64,000 bases of DNA, from the NCBI GenBank assembly GCA_002917075.1, contig NTMA01000010.1, positions 372,001 through 436,000 of the forward strand. Reading direction: 5' to 3'. Position 1 is the first letter of the stretch. Every line of letters begins with the position of its first letter. The notes below the pieces were generated by a model. The model was not told where the DNA came from. It made no database searches and saw nothing but the letters and a program-made list of their open reading frames with translations. Position numbers and translations under genes: made by a program. Below, in pieces: positions 36,701 to 47,862 of the stretch. The stretch is from Hawksworthiomyces lignivorus. Lineage: Eukaryota; Ascomycota; Sordariomycetes; Ophiostomatales; Ophiostomataceae.

Positions 36701-38718
36701 TATTGTTTCCGCTTCATCTCTTCTGGCCCGGGACAGCTATTTTCTCACATCATACTCTCTACTATGCTTAATCTTCCGCCTGCATTAGTCAAGGGCTTAC
36801 CAAAAGGCATCAAATATAACGATATCTGCCCTGCGCGGCGGGCGTCCGGTTACATCCCCTTGCCAATATTTTGCCGAAAGCTGTCATGGTCTCTCTTCAC
36901 AAGAATATGTTTCCCTGTCTCGCCTGCTCAATACGGAGTAGGTGCCGCACTTACGCACACGCGTAAGGCACATTAATGTGTGAAATGGACCTAAAAGGTG
37001 TCAGTCTCCATGCAAAAGAAAGCTTAGGAGGTGGTCAAGCGTCTCGTCATTATCTGGCTCTGGCAAAGAGAGGCGTTCTACTCTGGTGGCTCGTCCGTCG
37101 CCTTTTACAAGACATTCCAGTTGTCCACACACGCCCCCCTCCTCTTCTCCTTTCGGTCGTCGCCCGCCTCGTGTCAAAAAGAAAATATTTCATATCCGCG
37201 TCTCCTAGACTCCATATCATCCTCTCCACTGCCGAAGCTGACATGCCTACGGACTGTTATTTGCCACCGATCAGACTGTCAACTCGACAGATGCATTAAC
37301 TTGTCGTCAAATACATCTCGTACTCGTGTACCTGCGCGACCACTTTCAATGAACCCTAACCCCTGTCTTATGAGATTTCGATAGTGGAACTGCAGCTACT
37401 AGTACTTCCACATAATGCGTCAAGAGCTGCCTGATGTAGATAAATAGTACCGATGAGCCGTCTCCAGCAAAGCACTCAACGCTACGCAACCACACCTGTG
37501 CTGGGGAGCAAGTGCTCTGATGCAGCACGACAATGTTAGCGAGCTTCCCTCTATGTCTGTCGGTCCATATTAATTTCGTATTTCTTTTCTCTCTTTTTCA
37601 CTTTTTCTCTTTTCCCAGGTCGTCTCTGTGTGCAATTGGATCAAAAGACAAAAGAGACGCCGACTGTCAACAGGCCAGGCCTGTGACAAGGGTGAAAACA
37701 GCAACCTCATCGACATGATACGGCGGAGGATTACTCTGTACATACAGCAGGAAATACTACCATGTATGCCAAGACTCGTGCAGCTGGAAGACAGAGCTTT
37801 GCCCTGTCACTGCTGCTCATCACCGCCAGCCGTTGCAACTAGTGCTTAGTATATGTATAACCTTCACCTTCTGGTCCATGGGACAAGAAAGAATTAGCAC
37901 AAACCCCTGATTTCAGATTGCCGCTTTTTCTCTGATTCTCTGATCCTGATGTACACCCCTGGTCCCTTCAGCTGGTCGTGTAGTTTGTGAGGTCTATTAC
38001 CACCCTAAAGTTGAGAAAGAAAAAAAAAGAAAACCAATACATAATTTTCTTAGCGAAAAAACGGCGCAGCCGTCTTCGAGGAACGTATGTAGGTCAGCCC
38101 CTGGCTAGACTAGGGGAGTGTACGTTGTGTAAACCCCGTACTTGTACGTATCTGTAGTCGTAGTGTTTTGTTTCTTCATCAGATCACTTAACTTATAGTA
38201 ACTGCATGAACACTAGCCCCGTTCCATCATCCTCTCTTCTCAGCTCTCCAAGAGGACCACTCTTCTTCTTCTCTCCCCCCCCCCCCCCCCCCCCCACACA
38301 CACTTATATCCTATATACCCCCGCTATGGTTTGTTCTGTTCTATCATCTTGGCTTTGACTTAATATACCAGAGCCTTGGACTCTTGGTCGCACTCCGGTT
38401 TCTCTTTGTTCTTTCGAACCAGCATTGCTGACCAGTGGCACCAGAGCCACTGATTGCTCGTGCCACCTGCCGCTTCACTATCACAGACGACGATGGCCGG
38501 CTGTCAGCTTTTTTAATCCAGCCTTGACCTACGGAACTGACGCATTCACTTCACCACCGGAAACCTCCGAGCGACCTGAAGCAGCACGGTCAACACATCT
38601 GCTATCGCCAAAGACAGTCTCGGAGACTGAATTTGGCTCTGTTTTGTATTTTTTCAGTTTCTCACTTTTCACTTGCGCCGTTTCGTCTCTCCGAGGAGGT
38701 GGCGTGTAGTCTGCCACA
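33758..38718. other. Gene-poor 5 kb spacer
   Basis: No convincing gene over nearly 5 kb. The spacer contains an open but ATG-less segment (34676-35029), an A-box/hairpin relic (36181-36215), a GT-rich microsatellite (36529-36560), one TACGGAGTA 9-mer (36932-36940) and a C21 tract (38275-38295). Composition is more AT-rich than the left half, and stops are frequent in all frames. No transposon domain could be read in any frame. Confidence 0.55.
38275..38295. repeat. C21 homopolymer tract
   Basis: Twenty-one consecutive C follow a TCTTCTTCTTCTCT run and precede ACACACAC. The tract lies about 420 bases upstream of the next start codon (38719). Confidence 0.9.
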
Positions 38719-40897
38719 ATGTCGGGAAGAAGCGCATACGTTCGGAAGAAGATCACCGAAACAAAAGCTTCAGACAAGAGCGCGGCGCGCGGTCGGGCCA
38801 AGTCGACCACCAGCTCCGATGACAATGCGACCATCAGCGACTTTTCCATGCCGCCGAGGCAGGACACTGGCATCGGCACCACAAACGCGCGGCTTCTCAA
38901 GTTCTCGGAGCCAATTCGGGAAAACGAGCCTCTAAACTTAGGACAGCACGGATATGGAAACAACAGCTCGGGCAGCCAGAGCGGCGGCAGCGTAGACGGC
39001 CGTAGAGAGGCCGGGTCCCACTACCCGCGGCCTCTGGATGATTTCGCCTATGCGCGGGCGCGCCGCCCGGTCATTCGGACGGAAGACGTATCCGGCATAG
39101 AAAAATCGGGCCTCCGGTCTGTAGTCGACAAGAGGAGCGAAGGCGTGCGCCGGGGGCTCGTGAAGGCATTTACCTTTGGAAAGAAGAACAAAAACAACGA
39201 GGAGAAGGCCGCCGAGCCGCGGCCGCAGTCCTCCGCGACAGTGCGGCCGCCCATGGGCGTCATCGCAGGCGGCAGCGACCTGGATCTCCCCACCGACCCG
39301 CGAGACATGACTTCGCAGCACTACCTGCAACACCAGATGATGCTCCAGCAACAGCAACAGCAGCAGCAACAGCAGCAGCAACTGCAGCAGCAGCAGCAAC
39401 AACAGCAGCAATTTGCCGCCCTGGGCGACCAGCAGTCGTGGGACATTGCGAGCAGCGTCACGTCGCCACCGCCGTCGAGCAAGCTGCCGCCGCTCCCGCC
39501 TGCCGCGACGAATGCGCCTCCCATACGGCGGTGGATCGGCGCCGGGCGGCCCGTGCAGCGGTGGAACAAGCTGCGCAAGGACCCCGAGCTGTGGGATCCC
39601 AACGGCGACGTGCTCGTGTTTTTTGGGCACAAGGGCCAGCAGCCGCGGCCCAACCCGTCGTTCCGGCTGTCGTCGCACATCATCGAAGCGACCGAGTCGC
39701 GGTACCTCATCACGCTGCTGCGCGAGGGGTCGACCGAGGAGGACATCCAGCTGCCGCCGTCGCCGGCGGGGGCGCCGCCGATGCTGCAGCGGCACATGAA
39801 CGGCATGGGCGGGCCGGGGGGCCCGTCGCAGCACCACCTGGGGCCGCACAACTTTGGGCGGGGGCACGGCCACGGCGGGTACGGGCAGATGACGCCGCCC
39901 ATCTCGGAGGACGCGAGCCTGGGCGAGGCGGACGGGCAGATCAGCTACGAGATGTACTTCCCGACGCCGTCCAACATGAACAAGGTGGACCAGCTGCGGC
40001 ACCACATCACGACGCGCAACGTGTTTGCGCTGCTGTACCACGCGTCGCTGGTGGGTCTGTCGCTGTACCAGGCGCTGTCGGACCTGCACGCGCGGCTGGA
40101 GTCGTACATGCCGCCGGAGACGGACAACATCGGCACGATCATCAACTACCTGGGGGCGCGGGGCATCGACGACGTGCGCAACGACCCGGACGGCGCCGTG
40201 TCGCTGCTGGCGTGGTCCGAGAGCCCCGACGTGCGGTGGGAGGAGGGGTGGCGCGAGAGCTTTCTGCACTGCTCGGGCATGTACGCGAACCTGGAGGCGT
40301 GCGCCGACTACAAGAGCCTGACGCCCATCACGCGGGCGCTGCTGGAGCGCGCCAGCCTGGAGACGCAGCTGCGCGTGCAGGCGGCCGAGGAGCGGCTGGC
40401 CGAGTTCCAGTACACGGACATGTGGCCGCCGGCGGTGGCGACGACGGCGAGCTCCAGCGGGCCGGTGCTGCCGAGCCCGGCCAAGGGCGCGGCGGACCGG
40501 CTGCAAAAGTTTTTGCTGGCCCACTACACGCGCGTGTACGGGCGGTGGCCGCCGCTGCCGCCGCCGCCGACGGTGACGTCGCCCGGCATGGCGATCGGCG
40601 GCGAGCCCGAGGACGAGATCTGGCTGACGCGCACGGTGGCGCAGGCAATCCAGAAGGACTTTGCCGCGCTGTACGACTATCTGGTGGACCGCGACATCGT
40701 GTGGGACGGGTCGGAGGCGCGGTCGGGCCGCAAGTGGATGCTGGTGTCGGAGAGCGGCAACCGCGCCTTCGAGGCCGACACGGCCGACCTGCCCATCACG
40801 GACATGCTGGTCGAGTTCGACAACAAGCTGCGCTTCCCGCACATTCCGCACCCGTACCCGCTGGTGCCGGAGTCGGTGCCGCCCAGCATGGGTGGAA

Positions 40898-40931
<34 letters not shown>

Positions 40932-42261
40932 AGGAGGAGGAGGAAAAGAGCGGGCGGCTGGCGCTGCCGGCGGCGGCAGCGGCAGCGGGCGGGCGGGCGC
41001 CGTCGAGCGCCGCGTGCAGCTGGCCTACACGGTGGCGACCAACATGCTGATCCTGGGGTCCGAGTTCAACCAGTCGGACCTGATCGACGCCTTCTCCAAG
41101 TTTGAGAAGACGGACCGCGTCGGCGAGGTCGACCCGGCCACGGCGCGCCGCGGCCGCTGGATCCTCGTCTACGGCGTGCTGCAGACGCTGGCCTCGGTCT
41201 CTGTCGACGCCCCCGACATGCGCTACCGCGACGGCGTGTCCTACCACCTGTCGCTGCGGCTCAAGGGCGCCAAGATGCCGCCGTGGCGCGGCATGGGCGG
41301 TGGCGGCGGGGGTCTCGTGGGCGGCGACGAGGCCGCCCACGAGCTGTCCCACTGCTGGCAGGTCCCGCGCACCTGGCACCTCGCCAACGCCATGATCAAC
41401 GGCAACAGCGGCAACGACAGCTCGGCCGCGTCGTCCGCCGGCTCCGGCAACACCAGCCCCAACCGCCGCGGCAGCATCATCATGGGCAGCGCCAGCGACC
41501 GCAGCGGCGGTGGGGGTTACAACTTCCCGCGCCCGCCCCCCACCGACGGCCTCTCCATCCGCAGCGGCTCCGTTGCCAGCCACTACCACGCCCCGATGGG
41601 CGGCGCCCGCTCCGTCCGGTCCAACGCGTCCACGGCGGCCGTCGGCGGCATCGGACCCGACGGCTACCCCGCGCAGCCGTTTGGCTCCTTTGGCACCTTT
41701 ACGCCCTCCCCCTACAGCGGCGCCGCCAGCGTCGTGTCCAGCGGCAGCGCCATGTCCGAGACGTCCAGCATGCGCATGCACGGGTCCATGTCCGGCCGCA
41801 AGGCCGGCGCCCGCTCGTCCAAGGCCAGCGGCCGCGTCTACTACGGCGGCGCCAGCCCCACCGTCAACCTCAACCTAAACATGGGCATGGGCATCGGTAT
41901 TTCGCCGGTCGAAGAAGTCGAGTGGCCGGCCCGCAGCGGAACCAGCGGCCGGGACGGCAGCAGCCCGGCCCAGCCCAGCGGCCCACCAGTGCTGCCAGAT
42001 CTGTCCGGCATCCCGGACAAGCCGTCCTCGGGAGGATTTCTAATGCTGGACGATCCTACGGACGACACGCACAGCAACTACACGACAGAAGGGAGCGGCA
42101 ACGAGCAGCGGCGCAGGCGGAGAGACAAGGAGGGCAAGAGCAGGAAAGCAGGACGGCCAGAACGGCCGCTGCTGAGCGGGGATGCCGACGACACCGGCAG
42201 CGTGGCCCCAGTTATCCGGGATTTCGACGCCTTGGATGTGATTGATGATCATGAGCCTTGA
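38719..42261 (+). CDS. Large fungal protein of unknown function with BTB-like segment
   Basis: A single-exon ORF of 1180 residues starting MSGRSAYVRKKITE. Conserved-looking islands are set in low complexity: RKDPELWDPNGDVLVFFGHK leading to NPSFRLSSHIIEATESRYLI (about 285-335, reminiscent of a BTB/POZ fold); NVFALLYHASLVGLSLYQAL (about 430-450); DEIWLTRTVAQAIQKDFAAL; and RRGRWILVYGVLQTLASVSV (about 810-830). Between them lie a Gln tract (residues 210-231), a 16-Gly run near residue 730, and long Ser/Gly-rich C-terminal sequence with a KEGKSRKAGRPERP basic patch. I recall this architecture from filamentous-fungal hypothetical proteins, possibly the DUF8004 group, but cannot verify that. No signal peptide or membrane segment; probably cytosolic or nuclear. 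Codons end mainly in G up to about 41.0 kb and mainly in C after it. The 947-codon ORF on the opposite strand is a shadow. Confidence 0.8.
39346..39411 (+). repeat. CAG/CAA polyglutamine tract
   Basis: Twenty-two codons encode Gln, with one interrupting Leu (CTG), mixing CAG and CAA. The interruptions should make this tract more stable than a pure CAG run. Confidence 0.9.
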
Positions 42262-45200
42262 GGTAGCGGGCGAGAGGGCGAGAGGGTGGAAATTTCTGAC
42301 TTCGGCATGAATGTTATACTTCGATTATTCCCTAATTTGTATTGTAATATAGGATGAAGCCTATGAAGCTTGAGAATGGCTGTGTTTTGAGAAGGGAAGT
42401 TTTTTGCTAAGATAAGCTCATGTATAAAACAATCAACAGAGAGCGCTTCTGCATTCAAGTAACTATCGTGTCTTTGCTTCTTTTCTCTATTTCTGCTCTG
42501 AAATAAGTGTATGTTTATTCTCCCTAGACGTACTTCGCAATAGATTTAATTTCGGAAAGGAACCATTCTCTACAAAAGAAGAAAGCCTAGAGCGAGCCTA
42601 GAATTGCTGTGAAAACAAATCGACCCACCCTTCGTCTCGGGCGGGCTGAGATTGCTGGTGAAAACGGAACTATTCTCTACAAAAGAGGACCTCGAGCGTG
42701 CCTAAAATTGCTGTGAATCTGCCAAGGGGTGTGAACGGATTAACTATCCCAAGGGTAACAATCAGAAGTCACTTGAGTCCCAGTACTCTACTTATGTTCA
42801 TTCGCGGCTTGTCGCGTCCGTAACTACCTGGACTTATACTACTTTGATTTTAGTATGGAAGCATAAATATATGCTAATAGCTAAGAGCTCTCTTAACAAA
42901 GAAGGTCACCGAAAGATCTCTAGTACTCGTTTGGGCAAATACCCATGACGAGATCAGAAATCCCGTTGTCATTCATGAAGTAGCCGAGTGTTACGGCTTG
43001 ACCTTGGTATAAAGAGAAAAGCACAGCCTCCAACCGAAGGTCATGAGTTTATCGTCCGGAGATTGTTTGCAAACTAAGAATGAAATGGATCCATTAAACT
43101 TCTGGAAGCCAATACATTGCCGTTTAGAGGATAGTTATGCAAAAGTAGGAGACAGATGGTGTGCCGGTGAATGGCACAAAATTCTTTTAGATCATACTGT
43201 TTGATATTGGACGAGACAACCAAGCGTAGGTGGATGAATGAGTCGGGGAACGACATGAACTTGAATGTGGCACTCAACAGTTGTTTATATGGCTACTTCA
43301 CCTCCTTTTATTCTCTCTTCTTTATTGTTTCTCATCCTTTTCTTTTCAGTCTCGCTTAATATCAATGAATATACGCAACAGTGTACCATGTCATAGATGA
43401 CATGAAAATGTCAAGCAAAAGGTATATGGCCTTCAGAATCCAGAAGGCCCTGAAGTAAAATGAGAGCCTTGGCAGAAAGAAACCAACAGGCAATTGATTT
43501 GTGAATACTTCTCTCGGCTCCACGATCCGGCTTGGTATCTTTATACGTTTCTAGGTCATTTGCAACACCTTTGCGGACTTCTGTACATGTAAACAGCCCG
43601 ACTCCAACGGAGTACAGGCTCTCGACAGTGTACCTTGCTTCCTTTCTCCTCATCAGAAAGCGTCTTCATTTGCCAGCTTCTCCCTTCTCCGATGCCTTCC
43701 TAAGGCTTCTTGGGGTCTGCTTACCAATGCAACGCCACCGTTTCTGGATATCGGGATTGCACATGGCGGGAGGATTTCTCGGATGGGGAAGTTGCTCTGC
43801 TGATCCAAGCCATGGCAATGGTTGTACGAAGCATCGCATCTACCAATCCTCTACCAATCTTGCTCCCTTACTCGTAAGGGTGACTGCTACCGACAACGGA
43901 TGACGGCACGTTGAATGCCCGACCTTGCACACTAACTCTGTCGCATGGAACGAAGCACAATTGGACAGCTGACGCTAGTCCCGTGTGGGGATATGCTTCG
44001 TTCTGCAGCAGTGCGGAGTACGGAGTACGCTTGCAAGCACAAGTATGTACAACTGACAGGCGAGGGCTAACCCCATCGCAACTTTGTGAAGACTCTTAAG
44101 GGTACCCCATCCTGGAGACACTCCGCTCTCCGCTCTCCGCCCTCCGCCCCCATCTTCCTCCCCTGGAAGACATGAATGCGATCGCTTGATATGGTGCTGA
44201 CCAGATTCCGACGTGTCTTTCCTCATATGTATAACGTATCTGCCCAAAGCAAAGTCAGGGCTATGTACTTTCAGACTGCCACCTCTCCTCATTATTGATA
44301 GTGGAGCTATTACTTTGCTTTGTGCAGGCCATATGCTCCTAAACTTGCGCCATCACAATCTCTTCTGTTGAGCCTGATAGCCGAAGTGGAGGCTAGCTTG
44401 CGGTTACTGGTTCAAATTACGAATATCCACCAGACCAACAGCATGTTTTGTTTCTAAGCATATTTTTCCTCACCCACTCGGATGCGCCAGCATCCGACTT
44501 GGCTTCCGGGTGGTGTGGGATAGACGCCTCTGAGTGGCTGCTGTGCAGCTCGGTGGACCCCTTTGTGCACAAAGTTGTCTTTATGCATCGCGAATAGGTC
44601 CACTTACACACGGACCCGACAATCGGGCCAGCCCTTAACAAGAGTTGTGCACAACAACGCTCAACCAACTCTCCTAATACTCGTACTCGTAGTAGCTCTT
44701 CTCCCTGGCGTCTATCCCGGTCAATGAACTGCTAGCGAGTTAGTGGTATTCGGCCGCCGCTTTACCAGCCCAAATGAGGAGTGTTGGGGTTCCTATTGCT
44801 ACACAACCGAAATGATACCCCCGACCCCGTACCTTGAATCTCCTCACTTGCGCCTGCATGCCCACCGTAGTTTATGTAATTCCAGGATATGCCCTCGCGC
44901 TGTTGTGTTCGGCACTTCCCTGGCCGGTGCTGAACCCAGGACCAGAGTTTCCATCCTTTTTCTTTTTCTTCGATCGGACTCAACTAAGAGTCCGAACTGG
45001 TCCATCCGAGAATCACCGTGGGTGTTCTGGAAGGAGATCTCTCTTGTTTCGATGTGACCATTTTTCTCCAAAAACCCATGTGGCCGCCTGGGGTCCTCCT
45101 CTGCTACAATCTGGCTTTAACTCTACTTTCTTTTCTCTTTCGACTTCTTTCCTCCATTGGTTTTTCTCTTCCTTTCCTGGTCGTTCATGGTGATCCGTAT

Positions 45201-45802
45201 CTTCGGTATCTCTCTGCTGCTTTCATCTTCTGCGTTTTTTTATTCTCGTGATCCCCGTTGTCTACCCCCCTTGTCACAACCTGACCCTCTTTTTTTCTAT
45301 TAACCCATTGAAAGACTTGAGGAATCCCGGCGCCCTTTTTTTTGTTGTTGTTGTTGGACGGCTCAAAGTTGTCAGCTCATATTAAAAGCACGGCATTACC
45401 CGGGACGACGCCAAATCCTACCTTGACAGAACACCAAAAGTTATAGACTTGCTTTATATCACCAGATAAAATTACCCGGTGGTTCGTTTCTAACCAGGTT
45501 GTCGGGTCCGTTTAATGTATGTTTTTCATATAACAGGCGATTCCTTGCAAATGTACTTCAGGGCTTTATATGCATGCCGCAGATGAATTGGAGTTTACCA
45601 TTCTGTCCCATCGCTTTGGTCGCTGTGATTCCAGAACGAGGCCATTTAACTGCGCAGAAAGCACGCTACCGAAGACGATGCGAAATTTTGCGCAATTGAG
45701 AGACCAATCGTAACTAACACTAGGGTGTGATCTGGCGCGGGATATACAGGACGAAAGGCGTTTTCTCACGTGTTCCCAGCAGTGCCTAGTAGTAGAGGAC
45801 CA
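42262..45802. other. Gene-poor 3.5 kb spacer
   Basis: No gene supported. The spacer contains a diverged direct duplication (42559-42718), a short CTCTCCG-type repeat (44120-44150), one TACGGAGTA (44019-44027) and many short ORFs without conserved sequence. The last 700 bases probably include the MFS promoter. Confidence 0.55.
42559..42718. repeat. Diverged direct duplication, about 107-bp spacing
   Basis: Segments at 42559-42615 and 42666-42718 align closely (both contain ATTCTCTACAAAAGA, then CCT.GAGCG.GCCTA and AATTGCTGTGAA). They differ by several substitutions and a small gap. A partial third copy of the GATTGCTGGTGAAAAC part lies between them. Confidence 0.8.
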
Positions 45803-47862
45803 ATGGCGACCGAACATTTGTCGACCGCGGCGTCAGAGGAGACCGTCGCGGCAGCCGACCACGACCACGAGGCAGCCGCCCAGGGGAGCACCTCAGCCGA
45901 GGCGGAGACCGCGGCGGCAGAGGCGGCAGCCCTCGAAAAGGAGGCCGAGCTCGAGCGCCAGCGCGAGCTGGAGCTGGCCGTCGAGGAGGGGCACGACGCC
46001 GACATCCCCTCCAGCATCGGCTACGTCCTCGACGCGCGCGGCGAGGAGCGGCGGCGCAGGTCCATCGCCGAGCAGCGGCGCAACTCGCTAGCGCGCGTCA
46101 CCAGCCGCGCAAGCCGCGCGAGCCGCGCAAGCCAAGCCGGCGGCGCGGCGGGGGACGTCGAGAAGGAGGCCGGCGGCGGCGGCGGCGGCGGCGACGAGGA
46201 GAACTCTTCAGAGGAGGAGGAGGAGGACGAGGCGAACATCGTCTGGTGGGACGGGCCAGACGACCCAAATAACCCGTACAACTGGCCGACGTGGCGCAAG
46301 GTGGTCAACTGCGTCCTTATCAGTGGTATGACGTTTGTCACACCGCTGGCCTCGTGTAAGTGAAAAGCGCAGTCTCCAGATCCCAGTCCCTGTTCTATTC
46401 TAGTGCCGGTACAATGCTAACGCAGAGAAGCAATCTTTGCCCCTGGCGTGCCTGAATTGATGGAAGAATTCCACAGCGACAGCAACGAATTGGCGGCGTT
46501 TGTCGTCTCCGTTTATCTTCTGGGGGTGAGCCAGCGCGCTTCTTCCTTCTCCATGTTTTGCTGTGCAGCAAAAGTGGCGTCAACTGACTTGTGGTAGTTT
46601 GCCTTTGGCCCCCTCCTGATCGCCCCCCTGTCCGAAATCTACGGCCGCAACATTGTGTACCACGTGTGCAACCTGTGCTTCATTTTGCTCGTTGTCGGCT
46701 GCGCAAAGGCGCCCACCCTCAGCGCGCTGATCGCCTTGCGTTTCCTGAGCGGCATCTTCGGCTCGTGCCCCATCACCAACGGCGGCGGCTCCATCGCCGA
46801 CATGGTGACGCAGGAGAACCGCGGCGTGGCCATGGCCAGCTTTTCCATCGGGCCTCTCCTCGGCCCCATCATCGGCCCCGTCGCGGGCGGCTTCCTGGCC
46901 AGCGCAAAGGGCTGGCGCTGGGTGTTCTGGCTCCTCGCCATCGTCGCCGGCTTCCTCGCCGCCGTCTTCTTCGTCTCCATGCGCGAGACCTACGCGCCCA
47001 TCCTCCTGGAGCGCAAGACCAAGCGCCTCCGCAAGGAGACGGGCAATGACCTCCTGCGCAGCAAGCTGGACGTCGGCCTGAGCCCCCGCGACTACTTCGT
47101 GCGCGGCATCGGCCGCCCAATGAAGATGCTCATCTTCTCGCCCATCGTCATGATTCTGGCTCTGTACATGGCCGTCGTCTACGGCTACCTGTACCTCATG
47201 TTTACGTCTATCACGGAGGTGTTTGAGCAGAATTACGGCTTCTCCACAAATACCGTCGGCCTCGTCTATCTCGGCCTCGGCGTCGGCTCCATGGCGGGCG
47301 TCGTCTATTTCACAATATTTTCGGACCGGCACATCAAGCAGATGGCCGCCAAGGACGGGCAGGGTCTGAAGCCCGAGTACCGCCTGTATATGCTGCCGCT
47401 GGCAGCCATACTGCTGCCCATTGGCTTTTTCATCTATGGCTGGACGGCACAGTACCACAAGCATTGGATCGCGCCTATCATCGGCATGGTCGTCATTGGT
47501 TTTTCAAATCTGCTGTACGCTCTGTTACCCCTTGTCCTGTAGCCTTTCTTTTTTTTTCTTTTTTTTTTTTTGGTGAGGCAAATCTCGCTGACTTATATCA
47601 CAGCATCTTTATGTGTCTGCAGCTGTACCTCGTCGACGCCTTTACCATCTATGCAGCATCATCTCTGGCTTGCAATACTGTCGTCCGCTCTGTTGCCGGC
47701 GCAGTGCTGCCCCTTGCTGGACTTCCGATGTACGCCAAGCTTGGCCTCGGCTGGGGTAACAGTCTCCTTGGGTTCATTGCTCTGGCCATGGTACCGATAC
47801 CGTTCTTTATCATCAAGTACGGCGAGTACCTGCGAAAGAGGTTCGAAATCAAGAATTTGTAA
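45803..47862 (+). CDS. MFS transporter, DHA1-type drug:H+ antiporter
   Basis: Plasma-membrane major facilitator, predicted to export drugs or metabolites by proton antiport. Four exons (45803-46355, 46431-46525, 46598-47514, 47604-47862) give 607 residues. An unusually long (about 165-residue) charged N-terminal tail contains Ala/Glu runs, a [11 protein letters not shown] repeat and a Gly7-acidic segment. The family motif [12 protein letters not shown] follows, then [17 protein letters not shown]. Family signatures are [37 protein letters not shown] and a late [13 protein letters not shown]. About twelve hydrophobic helices are distributed as expected. The first acceptor (GAAG at 46430) is non-obvious: the AGs just upstream would give an immediate stop, while this one yields the expected LASS. 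The third donor is GTACGC. Substrate unknown. The ATG at 45803 is the first in frame. Confidence 0.87.

Noticed and set aside
33758..38718. Degraded transposon in the gene-poor spacer
   Set aside because: No reverse transcriptase, integrase or transposase motif seen in any frame, and no terminal repeats found by eye.
38938..41781. 947-codon minus-strand ORF opposite the 1180-residue gene
   Set aside because: Arg/His/Val-rich antisense shadow with poly-Leu and poly-Ala where the sense gene has poly-Gln and poly-Gly; no domain.
44355..44425. tRNA-like TAGCCGAAGTGG followed by GGTTCAAATTAC
   Set aside because: A D-stem can be drawn, but the anticodon arm is missing and the acceptor ends do not pair; too weak to report.
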